From: Bacteroidota bacterium
Lineage (GTDB): Bacteria > Bacteroidota > Bacteroidia > Flavobacteriales > Weeksellaceae
Direction: 5' to 3'
Length of the DNA stretch: 64,000 nucleotides
Assembly (NCBI GenBank): GCA_018266955.1
Contig: JAFDZI010000031.1
Span: 1-64,000, forward strand
Positions 53,789 to 62,345 of the stretch are shown in pieces; position 1 is the first letter of the stretch, and each line of letters starts with the position of its first letter. A model generated the notes under the pieces. It was given only the letters and a program-made list of their open reading frames with translations, was not told the DNA's origin and did not search any database. The translations under genes were made by a program, and so were the position numbers.

Positions 53789-55699
53789 TTAGAGATGAAA
53801 CTTAGGCTTAATACTTCCGCTGGACTCTGTGGAATTTTGAGGTACGGATTCAGAATTTTCTTTTGCTGGAAGAATTGTAGCTTCGGAATCCGATGCCGGA
53901 TTTACAGTTTCATTAGTTGTATCTGCTGAAGTCGATTTGGCTTTTGAAGGAATCAAAGTTGGCGCATGAACTGGATTTGATGTAGGTTCATGCGGCGGAT
54001 TCTGACTTTTATTTTGAAACTGCGTTTGTGTTTGAATTGGATTTACATTGATGATGTCTCTGTAAATTTCCGATTCAGACAACAAATAGGCTTTTAGTTT
54101 TTTCAGTTCTTCTTTGTTACAAAAGTATCTTTTCTGCTGTCTAATTAGAAAATCGGGACTTTTAATTTTTATGGCCGGAAAATGATCGTACTTTAAGTAG
54201 AACTCATAAGGTAACAAACTCTGCATTGCTGAATAAGAAACTCCAAAATCCCCTGCCAATTCTTTAAGTGCAGGCAAGCCGTTGATTCCTGCTAATTTAA
54301 CAGCTGAGTTATTCAAAACTGAATTCTTTAATGATAATGGGATTTGACCGACACTTTGTGTTCCAACAATCAAACGCAATTTGTACTTCCTGGCCTCAGA
54401 AAATATGGTTTGAATACTTCCGCTTTCTGTCGTGAAATTGTGAAATTCATCGATAAACAGATAACAGGGCTTTCTTGAATGTTCGGATTCGAACGCCCTC
54501 TGAAATACAATGCTCAGAATGGTTGCGGAAACAAATCTCCCGAGTGCTCTGCTCGTATCTTCTCCCAATTTTCCTTTGGATAAATTAAACAGGATTATCC
54601 TGCCTTCCTGCATTCCTTTCTTTAGGTCGATATTGCTTTTTCCGTTCATCATGTGGTAGAACATCATATTGTTTTGGAGGTGTTGCAATCTTGTATAGAT
54701 TGCCAGTTTGGTAGGAGCATATTTTTTACTAAGGAATGCTGTTTCAAAAAACTGGCGGTAGACCTGAAATGAAGATTTTTTGCCCAATTCCACCCATTTT
54801 GCATTTTGGGTGTCATCCATAAATATTTGCAAGTCGGATAGCCCACATCCTCCTCTTTCAAGCAAAACTGCTAAACACGGTTTCAGCAGCGCTTCCATTT
54901 GAAGCGACATTCCTGCTTCGGGAATTAATTCCGAAAACGCTTTGGCGAATTGCTGGGACATCACATCAATTAAAAACGGCTCGGAGACTCTCCGCCAAAA
55001 TGGGTTGATGCAGGGAATTTTTTCATTTTCCAATTGCGGATCGATGTACCAAACACGGTCGGGCTTTTGAAGATTGATACGGAATCCTAATAAGCTCTCG
55101 GATAGGTCTCCATGAGGATCCAAAAGAATTATTGAGTGTTGCTGTTTCAATTGGGATTGATGCTGAATTTGGTAAGCAATCGCTTTCATAAATTCCGTCT
55201 TTCCGGAACCTGTCCTGCCGCTAATAAAGCAATGCCTGTCTAAAGCGGAAACGGGAAATGGGACAGGCTTTGGAGCAAAAAATAATGCGTGTAGCGAAGG
55301 TAGACAAAGTGAAAGAAGTTTTTGATAGTCGTGTTCATCATCGCTGGTAAAAGAAGATAAAATTTTCGGGTGTTTCAATAAAAGATTCCAATATTCCAAA
55401 GCAGGCGAAACGCATACTGCCCTCTCCAATTTTTCTTTGCTTGTCGCTTTCTTGGTTCTCATTTCTTCAAATTTCTTGAAGGTCAGAAATCGTTTTTGAA
55501 GTTCTTTGCGGTAATGAATTGAATTTCTATCCAGTCGGGAGAGGTTTTTATCGATTGCTTTTATTCGTTCTGAAATTAAAGCATCCCGACCCGAAGGATG
55601 TCCGGCAAGTAAATAACTTCCTGCAAGTAGATAAGGTTCTTGGTTTCTGATCTTCCATAGAAAGGAAGTTTTATTCCAGAATTGAATTGTTGAATTCAT
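53789..55699 (-). CDS. TraG/VirD4-like conjugative coupling ATPase
   Basis: A 636-residue P-loop ATPase with Walker A ISGRTGSGKTEFMKA (about 160) and Walker B CYLFIDEFHNF (about 412), then GTQSVGQIP, as in DUF87/VirD4/TraG coupling proteins. The N-terminal part (about 1-140) has no obvious membrane helices; the last ~80 residues are a Pro/Ser/Thr-rich disordered tail. It probably feeds plasmid DNA to a type IV secretion channel encoded elsewhere. Standard code throughout. Confidence 0.8.
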   Translation of the reverse strand: MNSTIQFWNKTSFLWKIRNQEPYLLAGSYLLAGHPSGRDALISERIKAIDKNLSRLDRNSIHYRKELQKRFLTFKKFEEMRTKKATSKEKLERAVCVSPALEYWNLLLKHPKILSSFTSDDEHDYQKLLSLCLPSLHALFFAPKPVPFPVSALDRHCFISGRTGSGKTEFMKAIAYQIQHQSQLKQQHSIILLDPHGDLSESLLGFRINLQKPDRVWYIDPQLENEKIPCINPFWRRVSEPFLIDVMSQQFAKAFSELIPEAGMSLQMEALLKPCLAVLLERGGCGLSDLQIFMDDTQNAKWVELGKKSSFQVYRQFFETAFLSKKYAPTKLAIYTRLQHLQNNMMFYHMMNGKSNIDLKKGMQEGRIILFNLSKGKLGEDTSRALGRFVSATILSIVFQRAFESEHSRKPCYLFIDEFHNFTTESGSIQTIFSEARKYKLRLIVGTQSVGQIPLSLKNSVLNNSAVKLAGINGLPALKELAGDFGVSYSAMQSLLPYEFYLKYDHFPAIKIKSPDFLIRQQKRYFCNKEELKKLKAYLLSESEIYRDIINVNPIQTQTQFQNKSQNPPHEPTSNPVHAPTLIPSKAKSTSADTTNETVNPASDSEATILPAKENSESVPQNSTESSGSIKPKFHL

Positions 55700-56742
55700 G
55701 ATAAAATAATTTTTGTGTTTGAGTTTCAGTTTGAGTTTGAATTTTCAGATTAAATTTTTAAAGAATTCAGGTTTGAATTTTAAAAAATTGAGTGGTATTG
55801 CTTAACAAATTGCCTGACTCGGCAGAAGAAATAAAACAGAATAGAGATGCATTTGTTTTTTTGAATTAAAACTTGGCTTAAAAAAGCATGGTTTTGTAAC
55901 GGAAATAAAGAGAAGAATTCTTGGCTTTTGATTGAATTTCCGAGAATGGGTTGTTAAAATATATCGGAACTGTTTCTCACAAAAGTGATGGTGCTACTTA
56001 TGGATTTTTTATGTAAAGTCAAGTTCTTTCGATTAAGGTTTGTCGAGTGTCTATAAAATGTCAATATACTTTAGAATACCTTATTGAGAACCTTTTAGAC
56101 TACCTTTTTAGCAACCTCCAAAGGAAAGCGGAAATCGCCCTGTTTACCGAGCTTTTAACTGCAATTTCTATGCCATAATATCTTCCTTTTTCCACTTTCC
56201 ATTATTACCATCTTCCTATCTATAAAAAGTAAAAATGTAAAGTCAAACTGCATCAACTTCTCTTGCAAGTCAACCAAAAATCCATACAAGCACCATCGCC
56301 GGCAAACATACCAAATCAATTAAAACAAAAATGTAAAGACACAAAAAATCTATCAATGTATCAATCTACCAATTTAACAAAAACAAAAATTCAAAAAATT
56401 AAAATCCTAAAACAAAACGAAAAACAATCAACCAAAAATCACAAACAATGTAAAACAAACTATCAAAAAAAATCAATTCAAAGTCTATCAAAACACAAAA
56501 AATTAACAAAACCTATTCAAAATCAAAACTCAAAAACAGTCAACTGAAAAAATTCTTAACACAAAAAATCTCTAAACAAAATGAAACAATCCAAAACGAC
56601 AAACAACCATCAACAAATTAAAACCCCTTATAACAAAGAATGAAAAAATCAACAACGTAACAATCAACGAGTGACAAAAAAAATTAACAACAATCAAGAA
56701 AAACAAAATCTAAAAATTTAAAAATCCTAAAACAAAAACAAA
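55700..56742. other. Gene-free stretch with G-poor leader
   Basis: About 1 kb with no credible gene. From about 56230 to 56740 the plus strand is almost devoid of G and rich in A and C; AATCCTAAAACAAAA occurs twice (near 56400 and 56726). An open frame at 56263-56547 reflects composition only. It directly precedes eight plus-strand plasmid genes and probably holds their promoter and a long unstructured leader. Confidence 0.6.
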
Positions 56743-56976
56743 ATGGAAAACAAAATCAACAAAACCGTCAATCTAGACTTGACGACTATCGACAGTAACA
56801 TCTTCGCCATTTTTGGAGCGTTCTCCAGACAGGCAAGACGTGAGAAGTGGACGCAACAAGAAATTGATGCCGTCCTCGAAGAAGCCAAAAGCGGAGATTA
56901 TGATCATGCGATTGCTACCATCTGCGAGTATTGTGACCCTGAAGACGATTCTAACTCTGAAAACGAAGAAGACTAA
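56743..56976 (+). CDS. Small plasmid protein, function unknown
   Basis: A 77-residue acidic protein (FAIFGAFSRQARREKWTQQE near the middle, ending in a Glu/Asp tail). Its TAA overlaps the ATG of the next gene (TAATG). It begins a compact plus-strand run of small genes. Confidence 0.7.
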   Translation: MENKINKTVNLDLTTIDSNIFAIFGAFSRQARREKWTQQEIDAVLEEAKSGDYDHAIATICEYCDPEDDSNSENEED

Positions 56977-57581
56977 TGGGAACAAGAAATTTAACCGTGG
57001 TGGTACAAAACCAAGAAGTGAAAGTTGCTCAATATGGGCAGTATGACGGATTCCCCGATTCCCTTGGAGTAAAATTATTAAAATTCTTTAGCAATCCTGA
57101 GAACACCGAAAAATTAAAAGAAATCCTTCCGAAAGTACGTCTTTGGAATGAAAAAGACCAAAAGCTACAGGACGAATTTCTGGAATCAATCGGTTGTACC
57201 AACGGAATACTCAACGACAAGCAAAAGGAACAATTCAAAATGAAGTATCCTTTTCGCTATCGTGAACGCTACGGAAAATTAACCGAAGGGCAAATCTTGG
57301 AAATATTGCTGGAGTTTCATCATCTTGATGAAATCGCAACCATCGATGCTTACGATTTTGCTTCCGACAGTCTGTTCTGTGAATGGGCGTATGTGATTGA
57401 CTACGATAAAAATGCTTTTGAAGTGTACAAAGGTCTCAACACCTCGGGAATTTCAGAAGAAGACCGCTTCTTTCCGCTTTATGACGGAGAAAACGATTAT
57501 TATCCTGTCAAAATCATTGCCTCATTTCCTTTGGATCAACTTCCCGATGAAAACGAATTTCTTTTTCAATGCTCAACGTAG
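56976..57581 (+). CDS. Conserved mobile-element protein (MGTRNLT family)
   Basis: A 201-residue protein starting MGTRNLTVVVQNQEVKVAQY. Proteins with this opening and a following QYDGFPDSLG are widespread on phages and plasmids, without known function. Arg is encoded only by CGT/CGC here. Ends in TAG. Confidence 0.75.
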   Translation: MGTRNLTVVVQNQEVKVAQYGQYDGFPDSLGVKLLKFFSNPENTEKLKEILPKVRLWNEKDQKLQDEFLESIGCTNGILNDKQKEQFKMKYPFRYRERYGKLTEGQILEILLEFHHLDEIATIDAYDFASDSLFCEWAYVIDYDKNAFEVYKGLNTSGISEEDRFFPLYDGENDYYPVKIIASFPLDQLPDENEFLFQCST

Positions 57582-57660
57582 TAAGCAATATGCGGTAGGC
57601 TTTAAGCTCTCAATTTTAATGTCTGCTATCTAGTGTCTAACCTCTAAAATCTAAAAAACA

Positions 57661-58245
57661 ATGAACAAAAACAAAAACCGCCTACTGGTAATGTGCTTTA
57701 TGAAAATGCTTCAGCAAAGAATCGAAAGAGACAAAGTGGAAACCCTAAGTCCTATATTCGGTAACATCTTAAGTAAAGAAGAGCTTCAAAACATTTTGAA
57801 GTGGCTGTACTTGGATAAAGTGCCTGAACACTACGATTTGAAAACGATGGACAGTCAGGATTTGCTTGAAGCCATCGGAGATGACATTCATATCCTTTCG
57901 TATTCCATAGAAAAATGGAAAAAGGAACTGGAAGAGAAAATCACGCCACAGAAAGTCTATGAGGTACTTTGCCAGCTCCAACTCGAAACCCATTATCTGA
58001 TGACCAAAATTTTGGCAGATTGGGACGAGTACGACCACAGCAACTTCAAGGCACTCTGCCGAAAGGCGGGAACTCCTCAACCCTTATTTGCTGTATTTGA
58101 ATCTTCTGTACTAGAAGAGGACAAATATATTTCTGTTCCTCTTTCTAAATATTATGCTACCGAGTGGGAAGCAACATCTAAAAAATCACTTCTCATTTCG
58201 GAAGAACAGTTTGAGGAACATCAGCTCCAGATCCTAAGCCTGTAA
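57661..58245 (+). CDS. Plasmid protein A of a paralogous pair
   Basis: A 194-residue soluble protein. Residues ~35-90 (KEELQNILKWLYLDKVPEHY ... LLEAIGDDIHILSYSIEKW) match residues of the protein encoded at 59477 (KELIEII ... LLQLIGDDFKIISYVMSRW), so the two are paralogues. Unknown function. Confidence 0.7.
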   Translation: MNKNKNRLLVMCFMKMLQQRIERDKVETLSPIFGNILSKEELQNILKWLYLDKVPEHYDLKTMDSQDLLEAIGDDIHILSYSIEKWKKELEEKITPQKVYEVLCQLQLETHYLMTKILADWDEYDHSNFKALCRKAGTPQPLFAVFESSVLEEDKYISVPLSKYYATEWEATSKKSLLISEEQFEEHQLQILSL

Positions 58246-58275
58246 TCTTTTATCCAATTATTTTATAAAACAAAA

Positions 58276-58710
58276 ATGAAACAATCAATCTTAGAATTTT
58301 ATTCTAATCTGGACAAAGCCAGAGACAGAGCTTTATGGCTGGAGTTTGAGTACAGAAATATTCCCAAGCATTTTATGGTATTTGATGGGCCTGAAAACAA
58401 TTTCGCCGTTGCCGATTTAGAAACGGCAGAAGAAATGGAAATGACGCATCATTACTACTCTCTTCCTGAAAATTATCAACATCTTTCTTACGGAGATTTG
58501 AAAGGAATTTCGGGCGACCCAGAGATGTTAGGACACTGGGAAAATATCCTTGGAAAGTTCTCGGTAATGGAAGGCGAATTACTTCGCTTTATCCTGAAAT
58601 ATCAGGTTCCTCTAGATAAAATTATTCGTTACGAACTTGGGTGTAGAGGATTTGACCATAACAATCAATGGATTGGATTTAATGAATCTGAAAAACTATG
58701 GCAACAATAA
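58276..58710 (+). CDS. Uncharacterised plasmid protein
   Basis: A 144-residue acidic protein containing MVFDGPENNFAVADLETAEE and a C-terminal CRGFDHNNQWIGF. Small acidic plasmid proteins near a leading region are often anti-restriction proteins, but I cannot show that here. Confidence 0.65.
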   Translation: MKQSILEFYSNLDKARDRALWLEFEYRNIPKHFMVFDGPENNFAVADLETAEEMEMTHHYYSLPENYQHLSYGDLKGISGDPEMLGHWENILGKFSVMEGELLRFILKYQVPLDKIIRYELGCRGFDHNNQWIGFNESEKLWQQ

Positions 58711-58715
58711 ATAGT

Positions 58716-58943
58716 ATGGATACAGAAAACAATAAGACAACTCTGGAGGAAGTCTATGTGATTGCTCTTGCCGAAAATGACGGGGAATTTGATTGGGTTT
58801 ATATTCTTCCAAAACCCTATTATCTTACCGAAACAGAAGCCTTGGAAATCAGAAATTCATTAATCGAAAATGAAGAATTTATTACCGAAAGTAACTGTAT
58901 CGTAAAAAAACTATACAGAGTAAAACCCATACAAGAAGAATAA
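58716..58943 (+). CDS. Small plasmid protein B1 (paralogue of 59171 gene)
   Basis: A 75-residue protein; ATG at 58716, five bases after the previous stop, is preferred over the ATG at 58698, which would overlap. The P-K-P-Y-Y-L-T ... E-I-R-N-S-L-I-E-N pattern recurs as P-K-P-F-Y-Q-T ... N-I-R-R-T-L-I-E-N in the gene at 59171. Confidence 0.65.
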   Translation: MDTENNKTTLEEVYVIALAENDGEFDWVYILPKPYYLTETEALEIRNSLIENEEFITESNCIVKKLYRVKPIQEE

Positions 58944-58961
58944 GAAACAATCAAAAACAAA

Positions 58962-59174
58962 ATGGAAAACAAAAAATGGGTAAAGCAAGTGATGATTATT
59001 GATGATAAACTGCATCAAAGCTATCTGCAAACTTTTGTGGAAGAACCATTGAACTTTGAGGAGTTCGTCAATTTTGAATTGGGAAACCTCTTTGATGAAG
59101 ACAGGAAGATTGAACAGATTATCCCGAATGAAAATGCCACTCAATTTGTCATCATTTATTCTATAAAGCTATGA
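58962..59174 (+). CDS. Small plasmid protein, function unknown
   Basis: A 70-residue acidic protein. It ends in TGA TGA TAA; under UGA=Gly it would gain only two glycines. Its stop overlaps the ATG at 59171 (ATGA). Confidence 0.6.
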   Translation: MENKKWVKQVMIIDDKLHQSYLQTFVEEPLNFEEFVNFELGNLFDEDRKIEQIIPNENATQFVIIYSIKL

Positions 59175-59392
59175 TGATAAAAGGAAACTATGTGTTTATT
59201 TATGTTCACTTTGTCATTCTCCAAAAGGCTCCTCAATTGGGAATGGATTACATTGTATGTCATCCCAAACCTTTTTATCAGACCTATAGAATGGCAAGAA
59301 ACATCAGAAGAACACTCATTGAAAACGGAAGTCTTTCCGAAGAAAACTCAAAAATTGGTGGATTTCAAATCCTTGCGATTAACCTTAATTGA
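59171..59392 (+). CDS. Small plasmid protein B2 (paralogue of 58716 gene)
   Basis: A 73-residue protein similar to the gene at 58716 over its central 45 residues. It ends in TGA at about the same length as its paralogue, so UGA is probably a real stop here. Confidence 0.6.
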   Translation: MMIKGNYVFIYVHFVILQKAPQLGMDYIVCHPKPFYQTYRMARNIRRTLIENGSLSEENSKIGGFQILAINLN

Positions 59393-59476
59393 ATTGCGTT
59401 AAGCCTTAAGCAATAGGCTTTAAGCTCTATTGTCTAATATCTAACCTCTTAAGTCTAACCTCTAATATCTAAATTT

Positions 59477-60079
59477 ATGAACGAAAACAGAACGGCACTC
59501 TTGAAAATATTCTCAGCAGTGCTAAAGGACAGAGTAAAATCTGAACCTCAGTATCAATCCATCAGTACGGAAATGGTCAAACATTTTTCCCGAAAAGAAT
59601 TGATTGAAATCATTACCCACAACTTCGAGGGCGAAGTTCCATCGGAATTTAACCTCGTGGAAATGGAAAATAATGAACTTTTGCAATTGATTGGAGATGA
59701 TTTCAAAATCATTTCTTATGTGATGAGCCGTTGGAGCAAGGAAGTTTCACTACTTCCAACCCTCCAAGAATGGATGCATTCTAAAGTTCATTCATCTCCT
59801 GAAAAGGAAATAGAAGAAAACTTGGAATCAAATTCATCAGAAACTTCATCAGAAAATTTGGAGAATCCTCCAACAAATGAAATGATTTCTGAACATCCAG
59901 ATTCTACTTCTGAAAATTCTGATAAAACCAATTCGGAATCTCCTAAACCTTCGGATGTATCATCTGAAGTTAAAAAATTTGAAGAGAAACTGAATTTCAA
60001 TCCTGATTCTAAACCTGCTTCAGAAAAACCGCATTTCGGTAGGAAGCAGGAGGACAAGAAAACTGAAAAAAGCAAGTAA
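59477..60079 (+). CDS. Plasmid protein A2 with acidic Ser/Pro-rich tail
   Basis: A 200-residue protein. The N-terminal ~95 residues are paralogous to the protein at 57661; the C-terminal half is disordered, rich in Ser, Glu and Pro (ENLESNSSETSSENLENPP) and ends in a Lys-rich patch. Uses CGA for Arg at a position where its paralogue has Glu/Lys, consistent with the standard code. Preceded by the flavobacterial-style intergenic phrase tctaacctctaatatctaaa. Confidence 0.68.
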   Translation: MNENRTALLKIFSAVLKDRVKSEPQYQSISTEMVKHFSRKELIEIITHNFEGEVPSEFNLVEMENNELLQLIGDDFKIISYVMSRWSKEVSLLPTLQEWMHSKVHSSPEKEIEENLESNSSETSSENLENPPTNEMISEHPDSTSENSDKTNSESPKPSDVSSEVKKFEEKLNFNPDSKPASEKPHFGRKQEDKKTEKSK

Positions 60080-60134
60080 CGCCTTTGGTATTCAAAGGCT
60101 GGGAATGGTTTCCGTTCCAACAATGAACTCATGG

Positions 60135-60168
60135 AAATAGCCCAAGTTTTTTACTCGGGCTATTTTAT
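60135..60168 (+). terminator. Rho-independent terminator
   Basis: AAATAGCCC (60135-60143) pairs with GGGCTATTT (60157-60165), followed by T-rich sequence. It separates the standard-code genes from the recoded methylase. Confidence 0.8.
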
Positions 60169-60289
60169 TTTCTTAAGCAACACTCCCCTGCAATAGATAC
60201 ATTTACTTTATTTACAAAAAGTGAAAATGAGCCATTCCTCTGAAAATAAAATAATTACCAAAAACAAAACTCCCCTGCTCAAAGCAAAA

Positions 60290-61081
60290 ATGAAAACCCC
60301 GATTACGTATTACGGTGGGAAACAGAATTTAGTAAAAGAACTTCTTTGATTAATTCCTCCTCATAAAATCTATGTAGAACCTTATTTTTGAGGCGGAGCA
60401 CTGTTTCGGGCTAAAGAGCCTTCTTCTTCTGAAATTATCAATGACACCAACATGAATGTGGTTAATTTCTACGAAGTTTTGAAGAAAAACTACAAAGCAC
60501 TGCACGAAAAAATCGAAGCCACTCTTCACAGTAGGGAAACTTACAAAAAAGCGCTTTTCATTTACGAAACTCCCCGGCTTTTTGCGGACAATCCTGTAAT
60601 AAGAGCACGAGCTTTCTATGTATCCTGCAATCAATGATTTTGCAGTCGTGTTGGGAGTTGGTGATATGATAAGGGAAAAAGATGTGCTTCGGTTTTTCAG
60701 AATAAAATAGAAAACTTTAAAGAAGAAATGAGCATTCGTCTTTCTTACACGCAAATCGAACAAAACTCGGCTCATCTTGTCATTCAGTCGAGGGATCATG
60801 AACATGCCTTCTTTTACTGTGATCCTCCTTATATCGGGACGAATCAATGACATTATGGAGGTTATTACGAAGACGATTTCATCAGAGACCTCACGGTATT
60901 ATCACAAATCAAGTGAAAGTTTTTATTGAGCAATTTTCCATCTAAAATACTCGATAGGTTTGTAAAGGAGCATCAATGGTATGTAAAAACCTTTGACCAA
61001 CCTTTGTCAGCCTCTCACAACAGCAAGAAGAACTTAAACAAAAGAAAAACGGAAGTGTTGGTGGCGAATTATCCGATATAA
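60290..61081 (+). CDS. DNA adenine methylase (Dam type), UGA read as Gly
   Basis: A 263-residue D12-class methylase if six in-frame UGAs are decoded (60347, 60389, 60635, 60662, 60848, 60914). Motif I is TYYGGKQNLV, the catalytic motif CDPPYIG. The UGAs fall in KELL-G-LIPPH, EPYF-G-GGALF, CNQ-G-FCS, GSW-G-YDK, TNQ-G-HYGGY and QIK-G-KFLL; at least five of these are strongly conserved glycines. CGG at 60407 and 60575 and CGA at 60608 occur where relatives have Trp (VFWAKEP, PWLF, RAWAF). No other frame disruption and a TAA stop. An ATG at 60227 would add 21 residues. Confidence 0.85.
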
Positions 61082-61092
61082 TACCCCAACAG

Positions 61093-61153
61093 AGCCCCCA
61101 AACCCCCAAAGGGGGCTTATTGAATATTTTCCCCTTTTGGGGGACAGGGGGCT
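61093..61153. repeat. Long imperfect palindrome (AGCCCCC...GGGGGCT)
   Basis: AGCCCCCAAACCCCCAAAGG and a complementary arm ending CCCTTTTGGGGGACAGGGGGCT-like, separated by a short AT-rich loop. Palindromes of this wording are common between genes in Flavobacteriia and usually act as terminators. Here it lies between two recoded genes. Confidence 0.75.
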
Positions 61154-61177
61154 TTTACATTAAAAAACAAAAATGAA

Positions 61178-61324
61178 ATGAACACCTCAAAACCAAAATA
61201 CAACAATCAAAGAAAAAATGTCGTGATGCGTAAGATCAAACCAAGAATGAAACAGAGAGTTTTCAAAAACGAAGAAATCCCCATCCATAAAATCAGAAAA
61301 GATTACGAAAAATTTAAAGTATGA
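61178..61324 (+). CDS. Small basic protein
   Basis: A 48-residue Lys/Arg-rich protein (RKNVVMRKIKPRMKQRVF) with stop TGA at 61322 sharing bases with an ATG at 61321 (ATGA). If UGA were Gly it would continue for 13 codons to TAA. The ATG at 61173 is in another frame and would run through UGAs into the methylase downstream; I consider that reading less likely. Confidence 0.5.
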   Translation: MNTSKPKYNNQRKNVVMRKIKPRMKQRVFKNEEIPIHKIRKDYEKFKV

Positions 61325-62345
61325 CCGAAGCTTAAAGCATGATTACCCTCCTCCAAATAATCTAAAAGTATTCTGAGCCTTTGTTGGTGGTGGCGGTTCT
61401 ACAATGGGATACAAACTCGCAGGATTTCAACATTTGGGTGGTGTAGAAATAGATGGCAGAATGGCAAAAATTTACCAAACCAACCATTCCCCTGAACATT
61501 TTTATCATGAAGACATCAGAGATTTTAACCAAAGAACTGATTTACCAAAAGAACTCTACGAATTAGATATTTTGGATGGCTCTCCTCCTTGCAGTGCCTT
61601 CTCGATGTCCTGAAAACGTGAGGAATACCGGGGAAGAGAAAAAGTATTTAAAGAATGACAGAAAAAACAAATTTTGGATGAACTTGTGTTTATATTCTGT
61701 GATATGGTAGAAAAGCTTATGCCCAAAGTTGTTGTAATGGAAAATGTTCCGGGACTCGTTGCCGGAAGAGCAAAAAAATATGCCATTGAAGTCTATGAGA
61801 GACTTAATTTGCTATGATATCAAGTCCAAATCTTCAGACTCAATTCAGCTACAATGGGTGTTCCCCAAGCTCGTGAACGTATTTTCTTTATTGCAAGAAA
61901 AAAGAGCTTGGAGCTCCCCCAATTAATTTTGGACTTCAATGAATCCCCTGTATATTTTGGAACAATTGCCGACAGAAATTCTACCACCCATCCTCCGCTC
62001 CGACCTTCCATTGAAAAAAGACGACCGTTTGTAGAATACGGAGATCAGAATTTAAAGTTTGCCGATGCAAAATACAGAAATTTAAATACCTTCAATGCGT
62101 TCTTCAGTACCTATATTTTGTACGATGATATTGTTGCTCCTACATTGACTTCAAGTGGAGCATGAGTATATTACCCCGAAAAACGCAATCTTAATGATAC
62201 CGAATATATTCGTATGAGTAGTTTTCCAAACGATTTTGATTTTTGCAACATATCAACCCGTTATGTTTGCGGAATGAGCGTTCCTCCATTGATGACCGCT
62301 AGAATTGCAAATGAAATAAGAAAACAATGGTTTTCAATAATTTAG
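61321..62345 (+). CDS. DNA cytosine methylase (Dcm type), UGA read as Gly, frameshifted start
   Basis: A C5-methylase of ~340 residues if five UGAs are decoded (61374, 61611, 61656, 61815, 62163). Motif I is FVGGGGSTMGYKLAGF, PC motif DGSPPCSAFSMS, ENV motif VVMENVPGLV, then GVPQARERIFFI. UGAs give KVF-G-AF, SMS-G-KRE, FKE-G-QKK, NLL-G-YQV and SGA-G-VYY; SMSGKRE and FKEGQ are conserved glycines. CGG at 61629 lies in EEY-x-G, where Trp is typical. ATG at 61321 opens MTEA, but one base is missing near 61333 to reach the conserved frame. Ends in TAG. Confidence 0.75.

Noticed and set aside
56263-56547. Open frame of 94 codons
   Set aside because: Composed almost wholly of Lys, Gln, Asn, Thr and Ile from an A/C-rich, G-poor tract; no plausible protein.
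61173-61403. N-terminal extension of the Dcm gene from ATG 61173 through UGAs
   Set aside because: Open under code 25, but it overlaps a better basic small protein frame and has no methylase similarity before about 61335.
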